Made by a program: the position numbers and the translations under genes
Shown: piece after piece, positions 1 through 9,149 of the stretch
Position numbering within the stretch: the first letter of the stretch is position 1
How the letters are laid out: every line of letters begins with the position of its first letter
Notes under the pieces: model-generated
Seen by the model: only the letters and a program-made list of their open reading frames with translations
The model's database searches: none
What the model was told of the DNA's origin: nothing
From: Calothrix sp. NIES-4105
Lineage (GTDB): Bacteria > Cyanobacteriota > Cyanobacteriia > Cyanobacteriales > Nostocaceae
DNA: 64,000 nt
NCBI RefSeq assembly: GCF_002368415.1
Contig: NZ_AP018290.1
Coordinates: 8,113,717-8,177,716, forward strand
Reading direction: 5' to 3'

Positions 1-2055
1 ATCGGTAAGACAGAACTTGTTAATGTTCCGAGTTGGTTGCCTTTGGTTATTAAGGTAGCTGGTGAAACTTTCCGTTTGGATGCAGGAACGGTTATCAAGT
101 ATGAAAGAAGACTTGATATGCGGTTAGGTTTGGTTAGTCGGGATATTCGCTGGCGGGCGCCTTGTGGTCATACAATAGATTTGCACTTTGAAAGATTTGC
201 TTCTTTAGCTGACCAGCATATTATGGCTGTTCGCGTTTCGGTTACTTCGGTTGATTTTACAGGTGATATTTCTATTGAAACTTACTTTGATGATGCTGAT
301 AACCAGGGAGTTCAGCATTGGGAAGTATTAAGTAAACGTAGTAAAAATAATTATATTTCGTTACATAGTAGGACTAGGCATTCTAGTATTCAACTTGGTA
401 TGGCTACAAAGTTGGTATTAGAAGGTGATCAAGTTAGTTATATAGAATCTTGTTCGCAGCATAGTTTAACTAAAACATTTGCTTGTGTACCAGGACAAAC
501 TATATCCTTAGAAAAAATAGTAACTATATTTACGTCGCGCGAGTCAGGAAACCCATTAGCCAGAGCATGTGATTGGTTAGAATTGGCGCCTAGCTATAGT
601 ACATTGTTGGCAACACATATCGCCGCATGGGAACAAGTTTGGGAAAACAGCGATATTGTAATTGAGGGAGACAACCAAGCACAGGTAAGCGTTCGTTTTA
701 GCTTATTTCAACTTCTTGCCGCAGCACCTTATCGAGATAATACAGTAAGTATTCCTCCCAAAACGCTTTCGGGGTTTGCTTATCGCGGACACATATTTTG
801 GGATACCGAAATATTCGCAATGCCGTTCTTTAGTTTTACTCAACCGCAAATCGCGCGTAACTTGCTCGAATATCGGTATAATACACTTGCAGGCGCCCGT
901 CGTAAAGCCGAAGAAGCTGGTTATAAGGGGGCAATGTACGCATGGGAAAGTGCGGATACAGGAGATGAAACAACACCGCGTTGGGTACCATCAAGTACTG
1001 GTGAACAAATACGAATTTGGTGTGGTGATATTGAAGTTCATATAAATACCGATGTTGCTTATGCCATATGGCAGTATTGGAAAGCAACAGGTGATGATGA
1101 TTGGATGGTTAATTATGGTGCGTCTATAATTCTGGAAACTGCGCTTTTTTGGGAAAGTCGCATTGAATGGAATGAAGCGCGTTGTGGTTACGATATTTTA
1201 GATGTAATTGGCCCCGACGAAAATCACGACCGAGTAAATAATAATGCTTTTACCAATGTTATGGTACGTTGGCATCTGCGCGCGGCGCTAAATTTATGGG
1301 AGTGGTTACAACAGAAATCACCAGAAACAGCATTACATATAGAGCAAAAATTGAAATTGAACGATGTTCGACTCGACCGTTGGACAGAAATTGAATATCG
1401 TTTGTATGTAAACCAAGATGCTGAAACTGGTTTGATTGAACAATTTGAAGGCTTTTTTGACTTAGAAGACGTAGACTTACAAGACTATGAACCCCGTACC
1501 AAGTCAATGCAAGCACTGCTGGGTATCGAAGCAACCAATCAAAAGCAGATTCTCAAACAACCCGATGTTTTAATGCTACTGTACTTGTTGCGAAATATTG
1601 GGCGCCATGAATCACCGAATTTACACTGCGACCAAAAAACGCTGCAAGCAAACTGGAATTATTACAGTCCTCGTACCGACCACGCTTATGGTTCTTCCTT
1701 GGGTCCAGCTATTCATGCCATAGTAGCTTGCGACATGAACCAACCAGAAGAAGCATACACTCACTTTTTGCGCGCGGCATTAGTTGACTTAGAAGACACC
1801 CGAAAAAATGCCGCAGAAGGAATTCACGCAGCAAGTGCAGGAGGTGTATGGCAAGCAGTAATATTTGGATTTGCTGGTATTCGCATTACACCCTTCGGTC
1901 CCATTGCCTGTCCCAACCTTCCCCCAACATGGAAACGGTTGAAGTTTAAGCTGCAATGGCAAAACCATTCCTATGAGTTTGATTTAAGTTCCGAAGCTGT
2001 ACATCAACACCAGGAAAAACAAGATTCTGCTTCTTTGTTAAATCTGGCAATGTAG
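1..2055 (+). CDS. Glycoside hydrolase family 65 disaccharide phosphorylase (5' truncated by window edge)
   Basis: The frame is open from base 1 and ends with TAG at 2053-2055, so the start lies upstream of the window; the TTG at 37 is not a credible start. About 684 codons are visible. GH65 enzymes phosphorolyse alpha-linked glucose disaccharides (maltose, trehalose, kojibiose) to beta-glucose 1-phosphate plus glucose. Seen here: the aromatic substrate-binding block RGHIFWDTEIFAMPFF (about 769-816), the catalytic block GPDENHDR with its general-acid Glu at 1219-1221, and the C-terminal block SPRTDHAYGSSLGPA near 1667-1711. The visible length fits most of a ~750-800 residue enzyme. Which disaccharide is used cannot be told from these motifs. 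In cyanobacteria such genes often sit beside or fused to beta-phosphoglucomutase; the missing 5' side could hold that. The gene converges on the synthetase at 2157. Confidence 0.9.
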   Translation: MGKTELVNVPSWLPLVIKVAGETFRLDAGTVIKYERRLDMRLGLVSRDIRWRAPCGHTIDLHFERFASLADQHIMAVRVSVTSVDFTGDISIETYFDDADNQGVQHWEVLSKRSKNNYISLHSRTRHSSIQLGMATKLVLEGDQVSYIESCSQHSLTKTFACVPGQTISLEKIVTIFTSRESGNPLARACDWLELAPSYSTLLATHIAAWEQVWENSDIVIEGDNQAQVSVRFSLFQLLAAAPYRDNTVSIPPKTLSGFAYRGHIFWDTEIFAMPFFSFTQPQIARNLLEYRYNTLAGARRKAEEAGYKGAMYAWESADTGDETTPRWVPSSTGEQIRIWCGDIEVHINTDVAYAIWQYWKATGDDDWMVNYGASIILETALFWESRIEWNEARCGYDILDVIGPDENHDRVNNNAFTNVMVRWHLRAALNLWEWLQQKSPETALHIEQKLKLNDVRLDRWTEIEYRLYVNQDAETGLIEQFEGFFDLEDVDLQDYEPRTKSMQALLGIEATNQKQILKQPDVLMLLYLLRNIGRHESPNLHCDQKTLQANWNYYSPRTDHAYGSSLGPAIHAIVACDMNQPEEAYTHFLRAALVDLEDTRKNAAEGIHAASAGGVWQAVIFGFAGIRITPFGPIACPNLPPTWKRLKFKLQWQNHSYEFDLSSEAVHQHQEKQDSASLLNLAM

Positions 2056-2102
2056 CAATTATCTTGTGGAACAGGCATCCAGCAATTTCTAATAATGACA
2101 CG

Positions 2103-2116
2103 GACTACTAGTAGTC
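2103..2116. repeat. 14-bp perfect palindrome
   Basis: GACTACTAGTAGTC reads the same on both strands. It lies in the 101-bp spacer between two convergent genes, just upstream of a larger hairpin. No function can be assigned. Confidence 0.5.
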
Positions 2117-2142
2117 TATGTCATAAGTTTTGGGATGTTTAA

Positions 2143-2173
2143 GATTCCCGACTTCTTTAAGAAGTCGGGAATC
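2143..2173. terminator. Near-perfect palindromic hairpin between convergent genes
   Basis: GATTCCCGACTTCTT (2143-2157) and AAGAAGTCGGGAATC (2159-2173) form a 15-bp inverted repeat around a single base. It sits exactly at the convergent ends of the GH65 and synthetase genes and can act as a bidirectional terminator, although there is no long T run. A variant copy stands at 43747-43777, so it is also a dispersed repeat. Its right arm codes the last residues and the stop of the synthetase. Confidence 0.6.
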
Positions 2174-4883
2174 TGTCCACCCGCAATAAACAAGCTTTGA
2201 GTTTCTGTGCAATCACTTCTATGTGGGGTTCATCAAGTAGTGTTATATGAGAACCGGGAATATGATGAATATCTATCCCCCCTGCGAAAAGGTCTGTCCA
2301 GCCAAAATCAGGGTCATATTTTACACCAATAGCATCATCATCACGATTTTCATCGACAGTCCGAAACAAAGTTAGTTGTCCAGGATATTTTTGTTGGAAG
2401 CAATACTGCGATAATGCAATAGCATTTGCTTGTAGAATATTTAAATGCTCATCGGAATCAGGTAAATCGAGTGCAATTTGTAAAAAATTATGCGCCATCT
2501 TAGCATAATGTTTATATCGTTCTCGAAGATGAAACTTGCTCCAAGTTTTCATTCCAATAACTTTTTGTTGAATATAATCAGGTTGCTGTAATAATTTCTT
2601 GATATGAATAGGAATTCTTTCGAGAAGTGGCAACCGCGCGCTGTAACCAGGACGGCAAGTATCTAACATAAAAAGAAAAGCCACTTCTTCACCGCGTTTT
2701 AAAAGTTGTTGGGCAACCTCAAACGCAATAATACCCCCAAATGAATACCCACCAATTAAATAAGGTCCGTGCGGTTGAAGCGTTTGGATATCTCGAATGT
2801 AGTGTGATGCCATATCTTCGACCCTAGTATAAGGAGAAGTACCATCTAAACCTACTGGCTGTAATCCGTAAACAGGTTGGTCAAACCCTAGATACATTGA
2901 TAATTTACGGTAAACTATTATTTCTCCACCAAGTGGATGCATTAAGAACAAAGGTGGTTTGGCGCCATTTGGTTGAATTTTAACTAACGATGACCAAGAT
3001 ATTTTTTCCGTTTGAGTTTCTTGCTCTGTAATAATTGCAGCAATTGCTTCTATCGTTCCCGCTTGTAAAAGTGTAGCAAGGGGAAGTTTTTTACCAAACT
3101 GCTTTTCGATTTGCCCGAAAACCTGAACTGCAACTAATGAATGTCCACCCAAGTCAAAGAAGTTGTGTTTAACACCAATTGGATGAACACCCAAGGCTTT
3201 TTCCCAAATCTCTACTAGCTGGTGTTCGATATGATTTCGCGCGGCAACAAGTTTAGAGTTAGATTCAAGTTGGTTGAACTCAGGAGCAGGTAAAGCCAGA
3301 CGGTTAACTTTACTATTAGGCGTTAACGGCAATGCATCTAGAAATACAAATGCACTCGGCAACATGTAATCAGGTAGTTTATCTTGCAGTTGTACTCGCA
3401 GTTCCGAAGCCCTCAACGTTTTATTTTGTAATGGCACAATATACGCAACTAAACATTTATCTCCACACGCATTATCGTGCGCCGTGACAACAACTTCTTT
3501 AACCACACCAGTATTAAGAAGTGCCATCTCAATTTCAGAAATTTCGATTCTGAAACCTCTAATTTTGACTTGGAAATCTTTTCTTCCCATGTGAATCAAG
3601 CACCCGTCAGGCTCAATACGTCCTAAATCACCTGTACAATATATCCTTTCACCACTACCGTTCGAGTCAATAGAAAATTTTGCCGAGGTTTGTTCAGGAT
3701 TTCGCCAATAGCCAAGAGCTAAATACTGACTTTTAACAGCAATTTCACCAATACAACCATTTGCAACGGAGGCGCCATATTCATCAAGCAGCATAATTTC
3801 CATACCCTCGACTGGATAACCAATTGGCACAGTACTGGTGTGAATTGGAGTATGCTTATTGACAATAAACTGACGGACAGTTCCTGTTTCCGTAGAACCC
3901 AAGCTAACAAAAACCACACATGAGTCAGTAAAATGCCGTTTGTAAAGTTCGATATCTCGCTGCAAAACCTGCTCACCACCTAATATTAGCGCGCGTAACT
4001 TCGGGAACTGCTTCATATCGTTGCAACCAACAAAGTGTCGGAATAGTGTGGCAACCGAGTGGTAAATAGTTATTTCTTCCTCACTTAACAACTTGATTAA
4101 ATTCGTTAATCCTTCTTCTTTAACATTTAGAGGGTAAAGCGACGCACCATTAAGCAAAGCATTACAGATACCTCGCATTGCTCCCATGACTCCACATGAA
4201 TGAAGTAGTGTCAAGCGGTCTGAGTGTTTAATGCACAAAGCATTTGTATTATTCATACAGTTGTGCAGTGCATTCCGATGATTCTGCAATACCCCTTTCG
4301 GTTTACCAGTAGAACCGCTTGTGTAAATAACATAAGCAGGTGTATCTGGTGGAATTGATAAACCCAAGTTATCAGAACAAAGACTTGTGTCGATATCATC
4401 CAGGTTAAGTATCAAACATTCGGGTCGTGCGAATGATAGTGCAAGTGAAAGATTCTGATTATTAGTAACGATTAAGACCGCTCCCGAATCCTCGACAATA
4501 GAAGTTAAGCGATTTATCGGAAGCGAAGGGTCAATTGGCACGTAAAATTTTCCGGTTTTCAGAACCCCTAAAATACCAGTAATGAAGTCTGACCCTTGTT
4601 CCAGCAACAACGCAATAAGTTCCTGACCTTCACCTCGTTCAGATATTATTGTTCGTGCCAGACGGTTCGCTCTTGAGTTCAAATCATCATAAGTAATAGT
4701 TGCATTCTTCGTTTTGATAGCCGTTGCGTATTTATACTTATTTACCTGCTGCTCAAAACGCTCTATTATTGATTGTTCAGTATCTTCTTTTCTAAATTCA
4801 ACGTAATTATTAAGATTGAGATAAAGTCTATCAACCGACGATTGTGAAGTTTTTTCGGAAGACTTAATATCGAGACTACTCAT
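2157..4883 (-). CDS. Single-module NRPS-like enzyme, adenylation-carrier-thioesterase
   Basis: I use ATG at 4883 (908 residues); a TTG at 4895 in the same frame is too close to the GAAGGAAG ribosome-binding sequence. Order of domains: adenylation (about 35-540), with core A3 YTSGSTGKPKG near 187-197, A5 SLGSTETG, A7 YCTGDLG, A8 GRKDFQVKIRGFRIEISEIE and A10 PNSKVNR; carrier (about 550-620), DLGGHSL with phosphopantetheine Ser near 582; thioesterase (about 635-905), GYSFGG with nucleophile Ser near 714 and a C-terminal HIPGSH block. There is no condensation, reductase or ketoreductase domain. The A4 region (SCGVMGAMRGICNALLNGAS) has no Asp at the place that normally holds the amino acid alpha-amino group, so the substrate may not be an amino acid. 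A-T-TE enzymes of this layout are known to dimerise alpha-keto or aryl acids. No other biosynthetic gene is adjacent. The last residues (RFPTS) are coded by a dispersed palindrome. Confidence 0.9.
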   Translation of the reverse strand: MSSLDIKSSEKTSQSSVDRLYLNLNNYVEFRKEDTEQSIIERFEQQVNKYKYATAIKTKNATITYDDLNSRANRLARTIISERGEGQELIALLLEQGSDFITGILGVLKTGKFYVPIDPSLPINRLTSIVEDSGAVLIVTNNQNLSLALSFARPECLILNLDDIDTSLCSDNLGLSIPPDTPAYVIYTSGSTGKPKGVLQNHRNALHNCMNNTNALCIKHSDRLTLLHSCGVMGAMRGICNALLNGASLYPLNVKEEGLTNLIKLLSEEEITIYHSVATLFRHFVGCNDMKQFPKLRALILGGEQVLQRDIELYKRHFTDSCVVFVSLGSTETGTVRQFIVNKHTPIHTSTVPIGYPVEGMEIMLLDEYGASVANGCIGEIAVKSQYLALGYWRNPEQTSAKFSIDSNGSGERIYCTGDLGRIEPDGCLIHMGRKDFQVKIRGFRIEISEIEMALLNTGVVKEVVVTAHDNACGDKCLVAYIVPLQNKTLRASELRVQLQDKLPDYMLPSAFVFLDALPLTPNSKVNRLALPAPEFNQLESNSKLVAARNHIEHQLVEIWEKALGVHPIGVKHNFFDLGGHSLVAVQVFGQIEKQFGKKLPLATLLQAGTIEAIAAIITEQETQTEKISWSSLVKIQPNGAKPPLFLMHPLGGEIIVYRKLSMYLGFDQPVYGLQPVGLDGTSPYTRVEDMASHYIRDIQTLQPHGPYLIGGYSFGGIIAFEVAQQLLKRGEEVAFLFMLDTCRPGYSARLPLLERIPIHIKKLLQQPDYIQQKVIGMKTWSKFHLRERYKHYAKMAHNFLQIALDLPDSDEHLNILQANAIALSQYCFQQKYPGQLTLFRTVDENRDDDAIGVKYDPDFGWTDLFAGGIDIHHIPGSHITLLDEPHIEVIAQKLKACLLRVDRFPTS

Positions 4884-4895
4884 GGTATTTAACAA

Positions 4896-5509
4896 CTTCC
4901 TTCAAAAAAATATTGTTTCAGATTCTAAAATTTTAGAATCCTTGTTTTTGTGCGTAAGTCCTTTAAATGTGCCAAAAATATTATTGATTGTTTATATCGC
5001 TCCAGACTTACGAAGATGAATAGTACTGACAGCCAATTCTCAGATTACACCAATCACATTTGATACTCATAAGCAAAAGCGAAAAACTAAAATGGTAGAA
5101 GTCCTATTCGTACACTGAACAACAATACAGCTTACACAACGCAAAGTTTATTACTCTAGTAAAAGTTTATACAAACTTTAAACTTTCATTGATATTTTAA
5201 ATTACACATAACGATTTAAGTATTGCTTGTATTTATGTATAAAATATGACTAGTAATTTTCGTTTTAAATAGTTTTAAGAATTGTGAAGTCAAAGAATAT
5301 TGTAGCAAATGTTACAGATGATTTGTCTATTATATTAATCATAGATTTTTATGTTGTGGAACAGGCTTTAAGAGTGCCCCATCATACTAATAAATTGTAA
5401 AGATTTGAGCTTTTTCAGGAATTGAACAAGTATCTTGTGTATCTGTTAGTTCCATTCAAGAGTTTGGGAACAATAACATAGATAGATTGCGAGATGCAAA
5501 AAACAACAT
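4896..5509. other. 614-bp divergent intergenic region
   Basis: An AT-rich spacer between the synthetase (minus) and the PEP-CTERM membrane protein (plus); it must hold both promoters. It contains a 20-bp palindrome at 4921-4940, a CGTAAGTCCTTTAAAT motif near 4953 that resembles CGTAAGTCCTAAATAT near 8476, and a TTGTGGAACAGGC repeat fragment near 5355. I see no open frame with coding character. Confidence 0.6.
4921..4940. promoter_or_regulatory. 20-bp perfect palindrome upstream of the synthetase
   Basis: GATTCTAAAA is followed directly by its reverse complement TTTTAGAATC, about 40 bp upstream of the synthetase start. It may be an operator or a small hairpin in the 5' leader. No known regulator consensus is recognised, so the role is inference. 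Confidence 0.35.
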
Positions 5510-8299
5510 ATGAAAACACCTTTAAATGTTCTACTAAATGCTATATCTCACGCTATTTTTTGGGGTTGGAACCTAATTTTCCTTTCAGTTGTATATTTAG
5601 GTATTTTGCCAATCATTGGTATATTCCTAATAATAGCAACTATTTCCGGACAGGTTCCCATTGAGTTTTTTATATCCTTAGCAACATTAATATTAGTCCC
5701 TTTAGCTTGCACCTTCGTTGGCGCCTCTAGGTTTAGTAGACAACCTGGGGAACTATTGCGATTATTTTACGGTGTAGAGGCGCCTTTAGTTTTACTGTGT
5801 ATATTGCGACTATTTATATTTCGAGAACTTACACCTGCTAGTATCCAGATTCTTGGAAGTGTAGTAATTTGTATTTCCGCTTTTGCTATGGAGATGCTGT
5901 ATGGATACGTAGGTGGAAGAAGTTTAGCATGGCTGCAAATGCTGGCACATAGTTTAATGCTGTTTTTTGGTATCTACGCTGGCGCCATACTATGTTTTTA
6001 TGCGTTACCTGTAGCAGCTTGGTCACTAATAGAATTTCTTAAATTTGAATGGGCAGTTGCTCTTTGGCACGGATTAGTACACTACCCAACGCTGGTAATT
6101 TTTGGGTGGATACCCTCAAGTTTAATACTGTTTGGTATGACTTGTTCGCTATTTGTAGCGATGCCATTATTCGTAACATATTTATATAGTGTATCAGGAA
6201 TCAAAATATTAAAAGCATTTGCTGCACAGTACGGACAAAAAAAGGCATTCGCTGGATTATTAGGAGTATCAATCTTCACGCTAACTCTTTTCATTTCGTT
6301 CCAACAACAACCACAAGTTCAAGCCTTTTCATTACTTGCAAATACCCCACAAACAGATAGTAACCGTCAAGCACTACTTGCCAAATCAGAAACGATACGC
6401 TCTGGATTAGTAAATGCTTATTTATCCAACTACCGCTATCTCAGCAGTGTTAAGGATAATAACCATATCGAGGCAATGTATCAACACATCTTTGGTACTT
6501 CTCCTGCGGTAAGTAAAAATATTCAAAATCTCTATAACCAATTGATGTCACCATTTTTGTACAAAGGTGCAGATAGCGACGTTGAAAAAGCAGAAAAGCT
6601 TTACGCGCAATTTTTTGACACACCCATACAAAAAGGCGAACAAGAAGCAGTTAATTATGCTTTAAAATCAACTTCTAACCTTGATGAAGCTAAAGCTGGT
6701 TTACTAAATCTCAATCAGAGAAAAGTGTGGTTACGAGAGCAAGAAGTTACAGTTAAAGAACATGGTGACTGGGGGGATGTACAGCTTTATGAGGTTTACG
6801 AAAACAAAACTAGAGATGTACAAGAAGTATTTTACTCGTTTTCTTTACCAGAAAGTGCAGTAATTACAGGAATTTGGTTAGGGGATACAGCAGATTTATC
6901 TAAACGTTTTGAATATGTAGTTTCTCCGCGTGGCGCCGCTCAAAAAGTGTACAATCAGCAAGTGCAGCGTTCTAGACCAATTGACCCAGCTTTGTTAGAA
7001 CAAGTAGGGCCAAGACATTACCGTTTACGGGCATTTCCCATACCACCCGAAAGAACAGCAATAGAAATTAGTTCTCAACCGAACCGTCCTAAAGAAATGC
7101 ATCTTTGGCTAACTTACAAAGTTATGCGACATTCTTCTGGTTGGGCATTACCACAATTAGGCGAAAAACGAAATATATTCTGGACAAATCAAACGAAACG
7201 AAATTTTAATGGCGCCACTCAAAAAATAGATGGTTGGTTACAAGCGTATATACCTGCTAGCAAGGCGCCTCAACCACAAATTAAAGAAGTAGCACTTACA
7301 GCTTCTAGCGATGAATACAAAATCACCGCAAAACCTTTAAGCCAACAAGATTATAAATTACCCCAAAATCAACGCTTTGCGATTGTCCTTGATACTTCCC
7401 GCAGTATGAACACGCACATCAAGGATTTAGAAAAAACCTTTAATTGGCTGAAAAATAAAGGTTTCGCCAATAATCAACTATCTGATAACGATGCTGATTT
7501 ATACATTACATCCATCCCAGGCACAGAACCCAAACGACTCGATGACATCAGCCAATTTAAACCAGAAAAAATCACCTTTTACGGCGCCGTGCAATTCAAA
7601 GAAATGTTACAACAGTTTGACAAACTGCGCTCTGATACAAAATATGATGGCATTTTGTTAGTAACAGATGAAGGTAGTTACGAACTATCCGACGATAAGA
7701 AGAATTTTCCCACAGTTACCTCACCTTTGTGGATGGTACATTTAGGCGCCCTTCCCAAAGCTTACGACGACAACACCCTTAAAGCGATAGAAAATAGTGG
7801 TGGGGGTGTAGCTACAGATATTTCCGAAGTACTTTATAGACAAGCAACAAAAGCTGCACTAGGTAACGCCGTTGTTAGCGTCATTGATGGTTACGCTTGG
7901 TTCATGGAGAAATTAACCACTCCTTCCACCCTAGTATCTAATGATTTCGACTCTTTGGCAGCAAGACAACTAATATTAGGCTTAAGTCGCGAGAAAAACT
8001 TAGAACAATTAACAGAACTCGATGCAATTCATGAATTAGCGAAAAAATTCAAAATAGTCACACCTTATTCATCAATGATAGTTTTAGTAAACGATGAACA
8101 ACGGCGCCAATTAAAAGAAGCAGAAGCCCAAAAAGACCGCTTTAACCGCGAAGTAGAATCAGGCAAAGAAAATTTGACAAAGCCAAACAATCCTTTGAAA
8201 AATGCCTCAATTCCTGAACCATCAAGTGGCGCCGCGCTATTAGTTGCAGGAATAATAGTTTTTGTATTTACCAAAAAGCGACGAGTTAAAATAAATTAA
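5510..8299 (+). CDS. PEP-CTERM family integral membrane protein with VIT-like and vWA-like regions (TIGR02921 type)
   Basis: 929 residues. The first ~265 residues carry about seven hydrophobic segments; a long outer region follows, with a VIT-like beta section (about 410-570) and a vWA-like fold with the MIDAS start FAIVLDTSRSM near residue 628. The C-terminus has a PEP-CTERM sorting signal: IPEPSSG near 901-907, a hydrophobic stretch, then KKRR. This combination of N-terminal polytopic part, vWA-like domain and PEP-CTERM tail matches my recollection of TIGR02921. PEP-CTERM proteins are processed by an exosortase; none is encoded in the window. The protein is probably envelope-anchored. It is GGCGCC-rich (about ten sites), so it looks resident. 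Function is not established for the family. Confidence 0.8.
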   Translation: MKTPLNVLLNAISHAIFWGWNLIFLSVVYLGILPIIGIFLIIATISGQVPIEFFISLATLILVPLACTFVGASRFSRQPGELLRLFYGVEAPLVLLCILRLFIFRELTPASIQILGSVVICISAFAMEMLYGYVGGRSLAWLQMLAHSLMLFFGIYAGAILCFYALPVAAWSLIEFLKFEWAVALWHGLVHYPTLVIFGWIPSSLILFGMTCSLFVAMPLFVTYLYSVSGIKILKAFAAQYGQKKAFAGLLGVSIFTLTLFISFQQQPQVQAFSLLANTPQTDSNRQALLAKSETIRSGLVNAYLSNYRYLSSVKDNNHIEAMYQHIFGTSPAVSKNIQNLYNQLMSPFLYKGADSDVEKAEKLYAQFFDTPIQKGEQEAVNYALKSTSNLDEAKAGLLNLNQRKVWLREQEVTVKEHGDWGDVQLYEVYENKTRDVQEVFYSFSLPESAVITGIWLGDTADLSKRFEYVVSPRGAAQKVYNQQVQRSRPIDPALLEQVGPRHYRLRAFPIPPERTAIEISSQPNRPKEMHLWLTYKVMRHSSGWALPQLGEKRNIFWTNQTKRNFNGATQKIDGWLQAYIPASKAPQPQIKEVALTASSDEYKITAKPLSQQDYKLPQNQRFAIVLDTSRSMNTHIKDLEKTFNWLKNKGFANNQLSDNDADLYITSIPGTEPKRLDDISQFKPEKITFYGAVQFKEMLQQFDKLRSDTKYDGILLVTDEGSYELSDDKKNFPTVTSPLWMVHLGALPKAYDDNTLKAIENSGGGVATDISEVLYRQATKAALGNAVVSVIDGYAWFMEKLTTPSTLVSNDFDSLAARQLILGLSREKNLEQLTELDAIHELAKKFKIVTPYSSMIVLVNDEQRRQLKEAEAQKDRFNREVESGKENLTKPNNPLKNASIPEPSSGAALLVAGIIVFVFTKKRRVKIN

Positions 8300-8304
8300 C
8301 ATTT

Positions 8305-8336
8305 TAATCCCCCTGACACGCGGCAGGGGGGGATTA
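8305..8336 (+). terminator. Hairpin downstream of the PEP-CTERM gene
   Basis: TAATCCCCCTG (8305-8315) pairs with CAGGGGGGGATTA (8324-8336) with a small G bulge, directly after the stop. It belongs to the ATCCCCC/GGGGGAT repeat type seen after other genes here (14461, 60442). Confidence 0.55.
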
Positions 8337-8340
8337 TTAC

Positions 8341-8507
8341 CAAATGCTATTATTTTCTATTTACACTTCTTTGGTTGCAATCTAGCAATCTCATCCAACG
8401 CTTCTGCTCGTTTACTTCCGATAATTGACTCACTAAAGACGGTTCTTGCTCATATTTTTGATCCAGGTTTCTTTACGTAAGTCCTAAATATTACTGATAG
8501 TTATTTA
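8341..8507. other. Spacer with a possible gene remnant and a small hairpin
   Basis: On the minus strand a short frame from about 8440 to 8362 would code the tail SESIIGSKRAEALDEIARL, ending at a TAG, but it has no start. It may be the 3' end of a lost gene. CTGATA and TATCAG (8493-8510) form a hairpin that abuts the premature end of the next gene, suggesting that an insertion or deletion boundary lies here. Confidence 0.3.
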
Positions 8508-8876
8508 TCAGCGTGCGTTTTTGCCAAAGTAAATCCCTGAAGGGTTGATTAAAAATAAATTTGCGGTGCCATCTACACCTAATGTGCCTAGAATATTAGA
8601 AGCTTGACCACCTGTTACGCGCGTTAATATATTTGTCACTCCAACAGGATTCGCAAAATACACTCGTTGTCCATCATTAATATTAAATTGTGTAAAGCTA
8701 TGAAACAAATTATTACGACGCTGGGCGCCACCATTAATGACATCATTTGAGGTCAGCTTGGATGCTTCCGTCGATAGCGTATTGTCAGGTATAATTTGTG
8801 CATAAATGGGGAGAGGAGCAAATACCGTAAAGCCACATAATAAAAGCGTTTGAGACAAAAATCGTTTATTAAACAT
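8508..8876 (-). pseudogene. Truncated two-partner-secretion (filamentous haemagglutinin N-terminal) exoprotein
   Basis: 122 residues: a signal peptide (about 1-26, ending in IYAQ), then the N-terminal TPS/FHA secretion-domain pattern: GGAQRRNNLFHSFTQFNI, YFANPVGVTNILTRVTGG, ANLFLINPSGIYFGKNAR. Members of this family are normally over 700 residues, and the text after FGKNAR normally continues with a beta-helix. Here the frame stops at once, at the edge of a CTGATA/TATCAG hairpin, so only the signal and the first part of the secretion domain remain. Most likely a gene remnant; a short secreted product cannot be excluded. No TpsB/Omp85 partner is near. Confidence 0.75.
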
Positions 8877-9040
8877 GGTGCCTGTACACGTAATAATTAA
8901 AATGATTATTATTTTGATTATTAAACTTATATTTATCAGTATTTTTAACTAGAATCAACTGAGACGGCAAATATTAAGCTATTTTTAAGGTTGTGAATGG
9001 GATGTAACAGTATAATACCGCGTGCGCGCGGAAGGGGGGT

Positions 9041-9080
9041 CTCTTTCCTCTGTGAACTCTCGTGGTCTCTGTGGTAAAAA
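9041..9080. repeat. CTCTGTG-type dispersed repeat
   Basis: CTCTTTCCTCTGTGAACTCT followed by CGTGGTCTCTGTGGTAAAAA. The same phrase recurs near 16441, 29373, 36511 (inverted) and 45958. It lies upstream of the hybrid kinase. Confidence 0.6.
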
Positions 9081-9149
9081 ATGTATTATCTCAACCCTGA
9101 TTTGGGAAATATAAATATATGACCAAGTTTAGAGTGTTGAGGTTCAAAA

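Noticed and set aside
37-2055. TTG at 37 as the start of the GH65 gene
   Set aside because: The frame is open to base 1 and the visible part lacks the N-terminal domain's beginning, so the start is outside the window.
2157-4883. A complete natural-product cluster around the synthetase
   Set aside because: Neighbours are a sugar phosphorylase and a PEP-CTERM membrane protein; no tailoring, transport or phosphopantetheinyl transferase gene is present.
5510-8299. An exosortase system around the PEP-CTERM protein
   Set aside because: No exosortase or other PEP-CTERM substrate is encoded in the window.
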